Shown piece by piece: positions 26,505 through 36,023 of a stretch of 64,000 bases of DNA. The translations under genes and the position numbers were made by a program. Below the pieces are notes generated by a model. That model saw only the letters and a list, made by a program, of their open reading frames with translations, was not told where the DNA came from and ran no database searches. Every line of letters starts with the position of its first letter. Position 1 is the stretch's first letter. This stretch comes from Limnohabitans sp. WS1 (lineage in GTDB: Bacteria; Pseudomonadota; Gammaproteobacteria; Burkholderiales; Burkholderiaceae_C): positions 62,001 through 126,000 of the forward strand of contig NZ_NERU01000013.1 in the NCBI RefSeq assembly GCF_003063265.1, written 5' to 3'.

Positions 26505-27135
26505 GCATTTTGCAGGAGCCCCGCCCTCGGGGCGATGGGTCGTGGTCTGCAAGGGTGATCGCGACGAGGGCGTCGCTCCTACAAGGGGATGGCCCCCGCG
26601 TTTTGTAGGAGCCCCGCCCTCGAGGCGATGGGTCGTGGTCTGCGAGGGTGATCGCGACGGGGGCGTCGCTCCTACAAGGGGAAGGCCCCCGCATTTTGTA
26701 GGAGCCCCGCCCTCGGGGCGATGGGTCGTGGTCTGCAAGGGTGATCGCGACGAGGGCGTCGCTCCTACAAGGGGATGGCCCCCGCATTTTGCAGGAGCCC
26801 CGCCCCCGGGGCGATTCTGGGTGGTCTGCGAGGGTGATCGCGACGGGGGCGTCGCTCCTACAAGGGGATGGCCCCCGCGTTTTGTAGGAGCCCCGCCCCC
26901 GGGGCGATTCTGGGTGGTCTGCAAGGGTGATCGCGACGGGGGCGTCGCTCCTACAAGGGAAAGGCCCCCGCATTTTGTAGGAGCCCCGCCCTCGGGGCGA
27001 TTCTGGGTGGTCTGCAAGGGTGATCGCGACGAGGGCGTCGCTCCTACAAGGGGATGGCCCCCGCATTTTGTAGGAGCCCCGCCCTCGGGGCGATTCTGGG
27101 TGGTCTGCAAGGGTGATCGCGGCGAGGGCGTGACA
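26505..27135. repeat. REP/BIME array C (seven units, 93-base period)
   Basis: Units begin near 26512, 26605 and then every 93 bases. Each pairs a CCCCGCCCTCGGGG-type hairpin with an inverted CGACGAGGGCGTCG-type hairpin. The last unit loses its terminal GCTCCTAC and runs into unique sequence at about 27130. Because the period is divisible by three, both strands stay open, producing a spurious frame that joins the thiolase gene. Confidence 0.92.
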
Positions 27136-27252
27136 AAAATCATCGACACAGTCCCCGTAGGCCCAGCTTGTCAGTCCCTTGTAGCCATTGACCCTGACAC
27201 TGTTTGGGTCATCAATCCTTATGTTGATTTTTTTAATTCTGGAGACATTCCC

Positions 27253-28437
27253 ATGAGCCGTGAAGTTGTTGTTGTCAGCGGTGTGCGCACCGCCATTGGT
27301 ACCTTTGGCGGCAGCCTGAAGGACATCGCACCCACCGAGCTGGCCGCACAAGTTGTGCGCGAAGCCCTGTCCCGCGCAGGCACCGAAGGTCAAGACGTCG
27401 GCCATGTGGTGTTTGGCCATGTGGTCAACACCGAACCCAAAGACATGTATTTGTCGCGCGTGGCGGCCATCAACGGCGGCTGCGCCGAGGGCACGCCCGC
27501 GTTCAACGTGAACCGCCTGTGCGGCTCGGGCCTGCAAGCCATCGTCAGCGCCAGCCAGTCCATCATGCTGGGCGACTGCGACATCGCCATTGGCGGCGGC
27601 GCAGAAAACATGAGCCGCGCCCCTTATGCCAGTCTGGCCACCCGCTTTGGCGCACGCATGGGCGACACCAAGATGATCGACATGATGATCGGCGCACTGC
27701 ACGACCCCTTCCACAACATCCACATGGGCGTGACGGCAGAAAACGTCGCCGCCAAATACGGCATCACCCGCGAGATGCAGGACGCATTGGCGCTGGAAAG
27801 CCACAACCGTGCTGAACGCGCCACAACAGAGGGCCGCTTCAAAGACCAGATCATGCCGGTCATGCTGAAAAGCAAAAAAGGCGAAGTGGCCTACGCCACC
27901 GACGAGCATTTCCGCCCTGGCTGCAAGCTCGAAGACATGGCCAAGCTCAAGCCCGTGTTCGTGAAAGAAAACGGCACCGTGACCGCTGGCAACGCCTCGG
28001 GCATCAACGATGCGGCCGCCGCCGTGGTGCTGATGGAAGCCGGTGCGGCCAAGGCCCGTGGAGCCAAGCCTATGGCCCGCTTGGTGGGTTACGCCCACAC
28101 CGGTCTGGACCCCAAAATCATGGGTGTGGGCCCCATCTCGGCCACACAAGCCGTGCTCAAGAAAACCGGCCTCACGGTGAACGACCTGGACGTGATCGAA
28201 GCCAACGAAGCCTTTGCCGCGCAAGCCTGCGCTGTGACCCGCGAGCTGGGCCTGGACCCCGCCAAGGTCAACCCCAACGGCTCGGGCATTTCGCTGGGTC
28301 ACCCCATTGGCGCGACCGGTGCACTGATCACCGTGAAAGCCCTGTACGAGTTGCAGCGGGTAAACGGCCGCTACGCCTTGGTGACCATGTGCATCGGCGG
28401 CGGTCAGGGCATCGCGGCCATTTTTGAGCGCATGTAA
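27253..28437 (+). CDS. bktB: Beta-ketothiolase (acetyl-CoA acetyltransferase), BktB-like
   Basis: 394 residues from ATG 27253. Thiolase catalytic residues are all visible: nucleophile C90 in VNRLCGSGLQAIVSA, H350 in SLGHPIGATG and C380 in VTMCIGGGQG. The N-terminus (SREVVVVSGVRTAIGTFGGS) and C-terminus closely follow Cupriavidus BktB as I remember it. BktB condenses acetyl-CoA with acetyl- or propionyl-CoA for polyhydroxyalkanoate synthesis and also works in degradation. No phaB/phaC is nearby, so a catabolic role is equally possible. The preceding open frame back to 26410 is REP-derived and not part of the gene. Confidence 0.93.
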   Translation: MSREVVVVSGVRTAIGTFGGSLKDIAPTELAAQVVREALSRAGTEGQDVGHVVFGHVVNTEPKDMYLSRVAAINGGCAEGTPAFNVNRLCGSGLQAIVSASQSIMLGDCDIAIGGGAENMSRAPYASLATRFGARMGDTKMIDMMIGALHDPFHNIHMGVTAENVAAKYGITREMQDALALESHNRAERATTEGRFKDQIMPVMLKSKKGEVAYATDEHFRPGCKLEDMAKLKPVFVKENGTVTAGNASGINDAAAAVVLMEAGAAKARGAKPMARLVGYAHTGLDPKIMGVGPISATQAVLKKTGLTVNDLDVIEANEAFAAQACAVTRELGLDPAKVNPNGSGISLGHPIGATGALITVKALYELQRVNGRYALVTMCIGGGQGIAAIFERM

Positions 28438-28444
28438 AGCCAGT

Positions 28445-28935
28445 GCCCCGCGTTTTGTGGGAGGCCCCGCATTTTGTGGGAGCCCTGCATTTTGTGGGAG
28501 CCCCGCCCTCGGGGCGATTGTTGGTGGTCTGCGAGGGTGATCGCGACGGGGGCGTCGTTCCTACAAGCGGATGGCCCCGCATTTTGTGAGGTCCCCGCGT
28601 TTTGTTGGAGCCCCGCATTTTGTGGGAGCCCCGCATTTTGTGGGAGCCCCGCCCTCGGGGCGATGGGTCGTGGTCTGCGAGGGTGATCGCGACGAGGGCG
28701 TCGCTCCTACAAGGGGACGGACCCGCATTTTGTGAGGGCCCCGCGTTGTGGGGGAGCCCCCGCATTTTTTGTGAGGGCCCCGCATTTTGTGGGAGCCCCG
28801 CCCTCGGGGCGATTGTTGGTGGTCTGCGAGGGTGATCGCGACGGGGGCGTCGCTCCTACAAGGTGACAGGCACGCATTTTGTGAGGGCCCCGCGTTTTGT
28901 GGGAGCCCCGCATTTTGTGAGGGCCCCGCATTTTT
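28445..28935. repeat. REP region D (mixed complete and half units)
   Basis: Three complete inverted pairs (about 28494-28566, 28640-28712, 28790-28862) are embedded in many short reiterations of GGGAGCCCCGCATTTTGTG-like half units. This shows local slippage of the spacer and head region. It separates the thiolase gene from the TRAP transporter gene. Confidence 0.88.
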
Positions 28936-28938
28936 AGG

Positions 28939-31119
28939 TCAACGATCCCGGTGGGCCCACTGGTACGCCAGCACTGGCAGCATGAAAGCCACACCCAGCA
29001 AACTGATTTTCAGGCCCGGCGCAATCAGGCACAGAGCACCCAAGGCGCACAGGGCGCGTTCCCAACCCTTCATCACGGTCATCAGGTAACCACTGAGCGC
29101 CGCAGCCAGCGCCACGATGCCCAGCACACAACCGGTGAAGGTGATGGCAAAGTCGGCCCAGGTGAAGCCCTTGGCCACCAGCAGCAAGGAGGGTGAGAAC
29201 ACAAACACAAAGGGCACCAGCACTTTGGCCAGGCCCAGGCGGAACGCCATGTTGCCGGTTTTGAACGGGTCACCGCCAGCCATGCCCGCCGCCGCATAAG
29301 CGGCAAGCGCCACCGGCGGCGTGATGTCGGCCAGCACGCCGTAATAAAACACAAAGAAGTGCGCCACCAGTGGCTCCACCCCCAGCTGCACCAAAGTGGG
29401 TGCGGCCACCGTGACCATGATGATGTAGTTGGCCGTGGTCGGGATACCGCAGCCCATCAAGATGCAGACGATGCCGGTCATGAACAGCGCTGCCAACAGC
29501 GTCAAGGACTTGCTGTCGGCCATGAAGGCGGGCAACCAGTCCATCAAGAAAGCCGAGATCATCTGCGCCCAGCCGGTGATGATGAAGCTGATCTTGAAGC
29601 CCACACCTGTGAGCGTGACCACACCAATCACAATGCCCACCGTGGCCGCCGCAGCGCCCACCGCCAGCGCGTATTTGGCCCCGGTTTCAAAGGCCTCCAG
29701 CAGCACGGCGTTGTCAATGCGACCCACCAAGCCCAGCCACTTTTGCCCGGCCCAAATCAGGGCCACGCCCAGCGCCAAAAAGCCCAGCTTGATGGTCTCG
29801 CCGTCGCTGCCCCAGTCCACAAACGCCACCAGCGCCAGCAGCACATGCAGCACCACCAGCAACAGCCAGTTGGTGCTGCGGTTGCCCCACACCGTGGTGC
29901 TCAGGCCCACGATCATGCATGACGTGATGCCGGTGAACGCCGCCAAATAAGGCGTGCGGCCCGACACCAAAATGGCGATCAGCAAAGCCAGTGGAATCAA
30001 AGTGGGCCAGCGCTGCTTGAAGGACTCGCGCAGCTTGGGCATTTCTTCTTCGGTCAGGCCCCGCAAGCCATAGCGCTTGGCCTCGAAGTGCACCTGCATG
30101 AACACACCAAAGAAATGCATGAAGGCCGGCACGATGGCCGCAGCGATGATGGTCTGGTAGGACACGTTCAAAAACTCGACCATCAAAAATGCCGCCGCAC
30201 CCAACACAGGCGGCGTGATCTGCCCGCCTGTGGACGATGCGGCCTCGACCGCGCCCGCAAACTCACGGCGGTAGCCCACCCGGATCATGGCCGGGATGGT
30301 GAGCGAGCCCACGGTGACCGCATTGGCCACCGAAGAACCGCTGAGCGTGCCGAACATGGCCGAGCCGAACACGCTGACCTTGGCCGGACCACCGGCGTAA
30401 CGCCCGGCCACGGTGGAGGCGATGTCCAGAAACAGCTGCCCCAAACCAATGCGCGTGGCCAACACACCAAACAGCACAAAGTGAAAAACATAAGTCGCCA
30501 CCACACCCACCGCCACACCATAAATGCCTTGGCTCGTCAGGTACTGGTGGTTGATCATCTGGCTCCAGCTCGCGCCCGCGTGCTTGAGCAAACCTGGGAA
30601 ATACGGCCCGGTCAAGGCATAGGCCGTGAAGCCCAGCGCAATCAAAGGCAAGGGCCAGCCCATGGAGCGGCGTGTGGCTTCGAGCAAGGTGACAAACAGG
30701 ACCGAGCCCATGACCACGTCCATCGTGTCCGGGTTGCCTACCCGAAAGGCCAGGTCGTCAAACACGTAAGGGATGTACATCACGCTGGCCGCGCAGGCCA
30801 GGCCCAGCAACCAGTCAATCAGTGGCACACCGCCAATGCTCAGGCGACTTTTGGACACGGTGCTGCTGGCGTCTGACTTGGTCGCCGCAAACACCAGAAA
30901 AATCAGCCCCAGCACAAAAGCCAGGTGAACACCCCGGTGGGTGGTCTCGCGCAGCAGGCCAAAACCAGCTGTGTAGAAATGGAAACCCGACAGGATGATG
31001 AGCAGCCATTTCACGATCACCGTGGCGGGCGGCAATGTGGGCCGAAAGCGCATTTCGGGGTCGAACTTTTCTTCGAGTTCTTGCAAATTGCGCACATTGC
31101 GCTCGAGGGCTTCGGCCAT
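28939..31119 (-). CDS. TRAP transporter fused permease (4TM/12TM), TAXI type
   Basis: 726 residues from ATG 31119 (AAGGACAGG upstream). It fuses the small four-helix DctQ-like subunit and the large DctM-like subunit, the arrangement paired with TAXI binding proteins. Conserved permease segments: FGSAMFGTLSGSSVANAVTV, EAASSTGGQITPPVLGAAAF and MGCGIPTTANYIIMVTVAAP, then VLADITPPVALAAYAAAG. It should import a substrate with sodium or proton symport across the inner membrane. The binding protein is encoded just upstream on the same strand (31339-32292), with a degenerate REP between them. The substrate is unknown. Confidence 0.93.
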   Translation of the reverse strand: MAEALERNVRNLQELEEKFDPEMRFRPTLPPATVIVKWLLIILSGFHFYTAGFGLLRETTHRGVHLAFVLGLIFLVFAATKSDASSTVSKSRLSIGGVPLIDWLLGLACAASVMYIPYVFDDLAFRVGNPDTMDVVMGSVLFVTLLEATRRSMGWPLPLIALGFTAYALTGPYFPGLLKHAGASWSQMINHQYLTSQGIYGVAVGVVATYVFHFVLFGVLATRIGLGQLFLDIASTVAGRYAGGPAKVSVFGSAMFGTLSGSSVANAVTVGSLTIPAMIRVGYRREFAGAVEAASSTGGQITPPVLGAAAFLMVEFLNVSYQTIIAAAIVPAFMHFFGVFMQVHFEAKRYGLRGLTEEEMPKLRESFKQRWPTLIPLALLIAILVSGRTPYLAAFTGITSCMIVGLSTTVWGNRSTNWLLLVVLHVLLALVAFVDWGSDGETIKLGFLALGVALIWAGQKWLGLVGRIDNAVLLEAFETGAKYALAVGAAAATVGIVIGVVTLTGVGFKISFIITGWAQMISAFLMDWLPAFMADSKSLTLLAALFMTGIVCILMGCGIPTTANYIIMVTVAAPTLVQLGVEPLVAHFFVFYYGVLADITPPVALAAYAAAGMAGGDPFKTGNMAFRLGLAKVLVPFVFVFSPSLLLVAKGFTWADFAITFTGCVLGIVALAAALSGYLMTVMKGWERALCALGALCLIAPGLKISLLGVAFMLPVLAYQWAHRDR

Positions 31120-31239
31120 ACCTGTCCTTCACAACACAAGGCACTGTAGGGCCTTGTTCACAACACACAGGGCGCCATGGCGCCCTGTTCAAACATCATC
31201 GCCCACGGGGTGGGCTCCTACAAAATCAATACACCTGCC

Positions 31240-31320
31240 ACCTTGTGGGAGCCCCGCCCCCGGGGCGATCGGTGGAGATTTGCGAGGGTCGATCACAGCA
31301 AGGGCACCGCGCCTGCACCA
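31240..31320. repeat. Degenerate REP pair between TRAP genes
   Basis: GTGGGAGCCCCGCCCCCGGGGCGAT is intact (31246-31270), but the partner hairpin has decayed (GATCACAGCAAGGGCACCGCGCC). It lies inside the presumed TAXI-TRAP operon. Confidence 0.7.
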
Positions 31321-31338
31321 GGCTCGGTGCACCCCGCA

Positions 31339-32292
31339 TCACTTGAGCAGACCGGCTTCTTTGTAGAAGCGCTCGGCACCGGGGTGGAAAGGAATGCCCA
31401 CGCCCTTGACCGCGTTCTCTTTGGTGATGAACTTGCCTTTGGCGTGGCCAGCAGCCAGGGTGTCCTGAGCGGCTTTGCCATACAAGGCCTTGGTGATTTG
31501 GTACACGGTTTCCGCGTCGGCCTTGGCGCTGGTCACCCACTGGGCGCCCATGGCCATGGTCTGCACGGCGGGCACGTCTTTGTAAGTGCCTGCAGCGATC
31601 GTGTCCACAGCCAGATACGGATTGGTCTTGCGCAAAGCATCGGCCTGGGGGCCGGCCAAAGGCACCAACTCAATGCCGGTGCCGCTCGATGCCAATTCGG
31701 CAATCGCACCCGCGGGTGCGCCGCCCACAAAGAAGAAGGCATCGAGTGCGCCATCTTTGAGCTTGTCACCGGCCTGGTTGGGCTTGATGTACTCGGGCTT
31801 GATGTCGCTTTCCTTCACGCCATAAGCGGCCAGCACAATGCGGGCGTTGACCAAGGTGCCAGAACCTGGCTCGTCCAGCGCCACGCGCTTGCCCTTGAGG
31901 TCAGCCACCGACTTGATGCCCGAACCCTTTTTGACCACCAGGTGAATGCTCTCGGGGTAGAGGTTGGCAATCATGCGCAGGTCGGTGACCTTGGGCTTGC
32001 CTTCGTACACGCCGGTGCCGGTGTAAGCCCAGGTGGCCACGTCCGACTGAGAGAAACCCGACTCCAAAGCGCCACCGGCCACGCCGTTGACGTTGGCCAC
32101 CGAGCCGTTGGTGGCCTGGGCTGTGGCCACGATCTTGCCGGGCTGGCTGACCGCGTTGGCGATCATGCCGCCCACCGGGTAATAGGTGCCGGCCGTGCCG
32201 CCCGTGCCGATGCGGAAAAATTGTTGTGCTTGCACCGGGGCGACCATGGCCGCTGCCAGACCCAAAACCAGAACCAGTTGACGACGCTTCAT
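31339..32292 (-). CDS. TAXI-family TRAP transporter solute-binding protein
   Basis: 317 residues with a Sec signal peptide (MKRRQLVLVLGLAAAMVAPVQAQ is 23 long; the cleaved form begins QQFF). Family motifs: RIGTGGTAGTYYPVGG, VNGVAGGALESGFSQSD and ANLYPESIHLVV, then LKGKRVALDEPGSGT. Periplasmic; it delivers ligand to the fused permease encoded downstream at 28939-31119. TAXI proteins often bind glutamate-like or small carboxylate solutes, but the ligand here is not determined. It is divergent from the dadA-like gene. Confidence 0.92.
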   Translation of the reverse strand: MKRRQLVLVLGLAAAMVAPVQAQQFFRIGTGGTAGTYYPVGGMIANAVSQPGKIVATAQATNGSVANVNGVAGGALESGFSQSDVATWAYTGTGVYEGKPKVTDLRMIANLYPESIHLVVKKGSGIKSVADLKGKRVALDEPGSGTLVNARIVLAAYGVKESDIKPEYIKPNQAGDKLKDGALDAFFFVGGAPAGAIAELASSGTGIELVPLAGPQADALRKTNPYLAVDTIAAGTYKDVPAVQTMAMGAQWVTSAKADAETVYQITKALYGKAAQDTLAAGHAKGKFITKENAVKGVGIPFHPGAERFYKEAGLLK

Positions 32293-32462
32293 GACATTCC
32301 TTGGAGTGTGAATTACGAAAGAAGGTTAAAAACCAACAGCCTAGGGTGTAGCACAACTTGTGCCCATTTTGAGTTCAAACAGGCCCACATCAGGGTTGAC
32401 GCTGATATCGAAGACCCTGATAAGGCAAGCGCTAAACTGGCTGTTTTTGTCAAAGGTGTCTC

Positions 32463-33680
32463 ATGCATGTGTGCGTTCTGGGTGCTGGAATCATCGGCCT
32501 GAGCACCGCTTTCGAACTCACGCAACAAGGTCACCGCGTCACCGTGGTGGACCAAGGCGCAGCGGCCTCGGGGGCCAGCGGCGGCAATGGGGCACAGCTG
32601 AGCTACGACTACGTGCAACCCATGGCCGACCCCGGCATCTGGGCACAACTGCCCAAGCTCATGCTGTCCCCAGACTCCGCCCTCAAGATCCGCCCACAGT
32701 GGGACCCGGCGCAGTGGGCCTGGTTGCTGCGCTTTCTCAGGGCCTGCAACACCGCTCAGTCGCACAGCACCACAGCGCAACTGCTGCGCCTGGCCGCCCA
32801 AAGCCGCGCCGCTCTGGACGACTGGCGCGAACAAGAAACACTGAATTTTGATTTCTCCAGCAGCGGCAAACTGGTGATGTTTCGCTCAGCAACTGCCTTT
32901 GACGCAGCACGCCAACAACTGGCCCTGCAGCAGCAGCTGGGCGGATCGCCCCAACATGCGGTGTCGGCCAGCGAGGCCTGCGCCATCGAACCCGCCTTGG
33001 CGCCCCGGCGCGAACTGTTTGCGGGCGGCATCTACACGCCCAGCGAATGCGCCGCAGACTGCAAAAAACTGTGTGAGGAATGGGTGCACATTTTGTCGAC
33101 CCGTGATGTGCAATGGTGCATGGGTCAGCGCATTGAACGCTTGTTGGTGCGTGGCCAACAAGTGCAGGCCGTGTCATTGGCCTCGGGGCAAGACATCCAA
33201 GCCGATGCCTTTGTGCTGTGCACGGGCCACACCACCCCAGGTCTGGCCGCACAAGTGGGCATTCATTTGCCGATTTACCCGCTCAAGGGTTACAGCATCA
33301 CGGTGGACACGGATGGCCCCGGCCTGGCCCCCCACGTCAGCATCACCGACAGCGCCCGCAAAGTCGTGTTTGCGCGTTTGGGCGAACGCCTGCGCGTGGC
33401 CGGCATGGTCGAGTTGGTCGGACACACCACGCAGATTCCCCCCGAACGCATCAACAGCCTGCTGGCCGACACCCGGGACCTGTTTGGCGACTGCTCGCGC
33501 TTTGCCGACCTGCACCCCTGGACCGGCATGCGCCCGGCCACCCCCACCGGTCTGCCCGTGCTCGGCCGACAAAAAAACGGCCCAGCCAACCTCTACCTCA
33601 ACACCGGGCATGGGGGCCTGGGCTTCACATTGGCCGCAGGGTCGGCGGTGCAAGTGGTCAGCGCCATGCACAGCCATTGA
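32463..33680 (+). CDS. dadA: D-amino-acid dehydrogenase-like FAD oxidoreductase
   Basis: 405 residues from ATG 32463. The FAD-binding dinucleotide fold is CVLGAGIIGLSTAFELTQQG with the following VTVVDQ acidic residue. Further family segments: ASGASGGNGAQLSYDY, GIYTPSECAADCKK, IYPLKGYSITVD, then PWTGMRPATPTGLPVLG and NTGHGGLGFTLAAGSA, all as in DadA. The family oxidises D-amino acids (classically D-alanine) at the inner membrane, passing electrons to quinone. No alanine racemase (dadX) is adjacent. It is divergent from the TAXI binding-protein gene, which may hint at uptake of a related amino acid. Confidence 0.87.
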   Translation: MHVCVLGAGIIGLSTAFELTQQGHRVTVVDQGAAASGASGGNGAQLSYDYVQPMADPGIWAQLPKLMLSPDSALKIRPQWDPAQWAWLLRFLRACNTAQSHSTTAQLLRLAAQSRAALDDWREQETLNFDFSSSGKLVMFRSATAFDAARQQLALQQQLGGSPQHAVSASEACAIEPALAPRRELFAGGIYTPSECAADCKKLCEEWVHILSTRDVQWCMGQRIERLLVRGQQVQAVSLASGQDIQADAFVLCTGHTTPGLAAQVGIHLPIYPLKGYSITVDTDGPGLAPHVSITDSARKVVFARLGERLRVAGMVELVGHTTQIPPERINSLLADTRDLFGDCSRFADLHPWTGMRPATPTGLPVLGRQKNGPANLYLNTGHGGLGFTLAAGSAVQVVSAMHSH

Positions 33681-33689
33681 GCGAGGCTT

Positions 33690-33852
33690 TATCGCGGCGG
33701 GGGCGCCGCGCTTACAGGTGACGACCTCCATTTTGTGGGAGCCCCGCCCTCGGGGCGATGGGTAGTGGTCTGCGGGGCTCTATCGCGACGGGGGCGTCGC
33801 TCCTACATCGTGGGGGCGCCGCTCCTACATCGTGGGGGCACCGCTCCTACAA
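33690..33852. repeat. REP region F with stem variants
   Basis: Contains a GGCG/CGCC-type half hairpin (33690-33716), one full pair (33736-33808) and two further GGGGGCGCCGCTCCTAC-like heads repeated directly at 33809-33850. Confidence 0.85.
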
Positions 33853-33926
33853 AAAAGATCTGGCCATGACCTGTTGACCCATACCCTGCTAAAGTCAATT
33901 CCAACTTTTTTGCAAAGGCACTTTCC

Positions 33927-34439
33927 ATGTCACAAACCCACGAACCCCATGATCACGCGTCTGCCCCCGAGACCCACAGCACCAACTGGAAACACGACGG
34001 TGTGCGGGTGGTGCCGGGCAACCAGTTGGACGGCAATGTGCCCTCCACACCGGGCATGGACCGCAAAGCGGCCATCAACTTTGCACGCGTGGGCGCTCAA
34101 AAACTTTGGGCCGGCACCGTGCACATCCACCCCAATGCCAAAACCGGCGCACACCACCACGGGCCTCTGGAAAGTGTGATCTATGTGGTCAAAGGCCGCG
34201 CCCGCATGCGGTGGGGCGACGCCCTGGAATTCACCGCAGAAGCCGGCCCCGGCGACTTCATTTATGTGCCGCCCTACGTGCCCCACCAAGAGATCAACGC
34301 CAGCGCCGACGAAACGCTGGAGTGCGTCTTGTGCCGCAGCGACGGCCAAGCCGTGGCCGTCAACATGGACATCGAGCCCGTCGAAAAGCCCGAAACCGTT
34401 TTGTGGATCGACCCGACCCATCCGCAGGGTGGGGTGTAA
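33927..34439 (+). CDS. Cupin-domain protein
   Basis: 170 residues with one cupin fold. Motif 1 is TGAHHHGPLESVIYVVKGRA, supplying the metal-binding histidines and glutamate, and motif 2 is GDFIYVPPYVPHQEIN with the final histidine. The beta strands continue ETLECVLCRSDGQAVAVNMD. Cupins of this size may be dioxygenases, isomerases or binding proteins; I cannot choose among them. The start is ATG 33927. It is convergent with the hydrolase/P450 operon, 14 bases from its end. Confidence 0.85.
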   Translation: MSQTHEPHDHASAPETHSTNWKHDGVRVVPGNQLDGNVPSTPGMDRKAAINFARVGAQKLWAGTVHIHPNAKTGAHHHGPLESVIYVVKGRARMRWGDALEFTAEAGPGDFIYVPPYVPHQEINASADETLECVLCRSDGQAVAVNMDIEPVEKPETVLWIDPTHPQGGV

Positions 34440-34453
34440 GGGGCGCGGGGCAG

Positions 34454-35668
34454 TCATGCCCCTGATCGCCACCACCTTCCTCGCAATGCGGCGTAAGCCA
34501 CCACCGAAGCTTGATGGCGGTATCTTTCAGCCAGGGTCAATGGCCCTGCCACCGTCAAAAAATAGTCATACGCCACCGTCTGATCGGTGGCTTTGATGTA
34601 TTGAAAATGGAGCTGGAATTTGTCTTTTTTGAGCTTGTGGTAGTCGCCCGGATCAAACATGTCTGCAAATTTGGGGTTCAGCACTTTCAGGGCCACGCCC
34701 CCTGGTGTGGGCGACACGCCGCAGGCCAGCAAGGGGTCTTGCAAGGCAAAACAACACCCATCCGGTGGGGCCGAAAAGTCGATCCAGTTCAAGCCCTTGG
34801 CCGAGGCGATGAGCTGCAAATCGCTTTGAAAAGCACTCGCCATGGGCAAGCTGCCCAAAGCCGGTAGCCATTGACCCAGGGTCAACAAAGACAGGCTCGT
34901 GGCTTGCTGGCTCAATTCAGCATTCAAGCGCAAGGCCTTGGCCAAAACAATGGCCGCCATGGTGGCACCTGAACTGTGTCCGACCAACAAGACCTCGTCA
35001 TAACGGCCCGAACCGACCCGTTCCACCAGGGTGTGGGCATGCGCCTGCAGCCTGCGATCGAGCTCAGGCGTTTTGTCCTGCGCCTGCAGCGCATTAAAAA
35101 CATAACTGCGCATCATCCAGTACATGCTGTAACGGCCTTCAAGCCAGCGCCCCGCGATCCAGACGGCACCTGCAGCAGCCACGCCCAGCAGCCCCGCCAT
35201 GGGCCAATCCGCCCCCATCCCCTTGGCCATCGACATCAGCAGCAGCCCCGCTGCAGGCGTGCCCAGCAACAGCAGCAATACCAAAAAAAACGGCAATGTC
35301 AAAGCCAACACCGGCGGCCAAGACAAGCGGTACATGCGGCCCAAGGCCCCACTGCGCCAGTTGAGCCAAGTGGTGCTCAAAATTTGCCACCACAACAAGG
35401 GCATGGCGCGTGTCCAATGCGCACGCACAATGTCGTCCCAGCTCAAAAACTCGTAATCGGTGCTGACCGCTGCGCCGTCCACCCGTGCCTCCAGACGCCA
35501 GGCGGCATTGCCTTGATCCAAGCGCTTGCGAGGCCCCACATCCAGCTGCCACCCGTGACGTTGGCTATGCGCCCCACCCTCTTTTTTGAACAAGGCGTGG
35601 TAGTGCGCCGCCCCTTTGGGGTCAAAGCCACTCACATACAAAACACAACGCCGACGAACTTCAGTCAC
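34454..35668 (-). CDS. Membrane-associated alpha/beta hydrolase-like protein (paralogue 1)
   Basis: 404 residues from GTG 35668, chosen because it aligns with the start of the paralogue at 37414-38577. Both open with (F/Y)VSGFDPKGAAHYH and share YE(F/Y)(L/V)(S/R)WDDIVRAHW. Hydrophobic helices occupy about 118-175 (VLALTLPFFLVLLLLLG). The nucleophile elbow is VLLVGHSSGATMAA, with S232 the probable catalytic serine, exactly the same residue number as in the paralogue. The C-terminal end has MFDPGDYHKLKKDKFQLHFQ. It is probably a serine hydrolase or acyltransferase facing the inner membrane. It is last gene of a coupled operon with a P450 and a glycosyltransferase. The substrate is unknown. Confidence 0.72.
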   Translation of the reverse strand: MTEVRRRCVLYVSGFDPKGAAHYHALFKKEGGAHSQRHGWQLDVGPRKRLDQGNAAWRLEARVDGAAVSTDYEFLSWDDIVRAHWTRAMPLLWWQILSTTWLNWRSGALGRMYRLSWPPVLALTLPFFLVLLLLLGTPAAGLLLMSMAKGMGADWPMAGLLGVAAAGAVWIAGRWLEGRYSMYWMMRSYVFNALQAQDKTPELDRRLQAHAHTLVERVGSGRYDEVLLVGHSSGATMAAIVLAKALRLNAELSQQATSLSLLTLGQWLPALGSLPMASAFQSDLQLIASAKGLNWIDFSAPPDGCCFALQDPLLACGVSPTPGGVALKVLNPKFADMFDPGDYHKLKKDKFQLHFQYIKATDQTVAYDYFLTVAGPLTLAERYRHQASVVAYAALRGRWWRSGA

Positions 35669-35678
35669 AGATTTGAAT

Positions 35679-36023
35679 TTAAAAAATGGTGGGCTTTTCC
35701 AGCCCCTTGTGCAGCACCAAATCGACCACGGCCTGTTCGCGCTTGTTGGCCCGTCGGCAATGGTCTTTTTGAAAACGGTCCGTGATCCAAATGATGCCCC
35801 GTGCCCACAGCCGGTGACGTTCGCGCCAGGCGTGCGAAGACACGCTCTCCCACGCATAGCCGTTGAAAACCGAGGCGTTGACAAAATGGTCCAGCGCCCT
35901 CACGCCAGCGCGTGCGCGGCTGTTGGGCCCCGAAAAACCCACCACCACCAAAATCAAATAGCCCAGCACAGCCATCGGCACCACCGCCGACATCAACACA
36001 AACCCCATCAAGCGTTCTTTCAT
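35679..36023 (-). CDS. Small membrane protein in P450 operon, unknown
   Basis: 114 residues from ATG 36023, whose first bases overlap the P450 stop (ATGA). One N-terminal membrane helix (MGFVLMSAVVPMAVLGYLIL) is followed by a basic, Trp-rich cytoplasmic or periplasmic part (YAWESVSSHAWRERHRLW, KDHCRRANKREQAVVD). I recognise no family. Translational coupling to the P450 suggests that it works with it, perhaps as a membrane adaptor; that is inference. Its stop lies about 10 bases before the GTG of the next gene. Confidence 0.65.
   Translation of the reverse strand: MKERLMGFVLMSAVVPMAVLGYLILVVVGFSGPNSRARAGVRALDHFVNASVFNGYAWESVSSHAWRERHRLWARGIIWITDRFQKDHCRRANKREQAVVDLVLHKGLEKPTIF

Noticed and set aside
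26410-27252. Open frame in phase with the thiolase gene, suggesting a 280-residue N-terminal extension
   Set aside because: It is translation of REP array C (period 93 bases, divisible by three). The thiolase N-terminus at 27253 matches BktB exactly.
26449-28302. 617-codon minus-strand frame
   Set aside because: Antisense to the thiolase gene and REP array C; no family resemblance.
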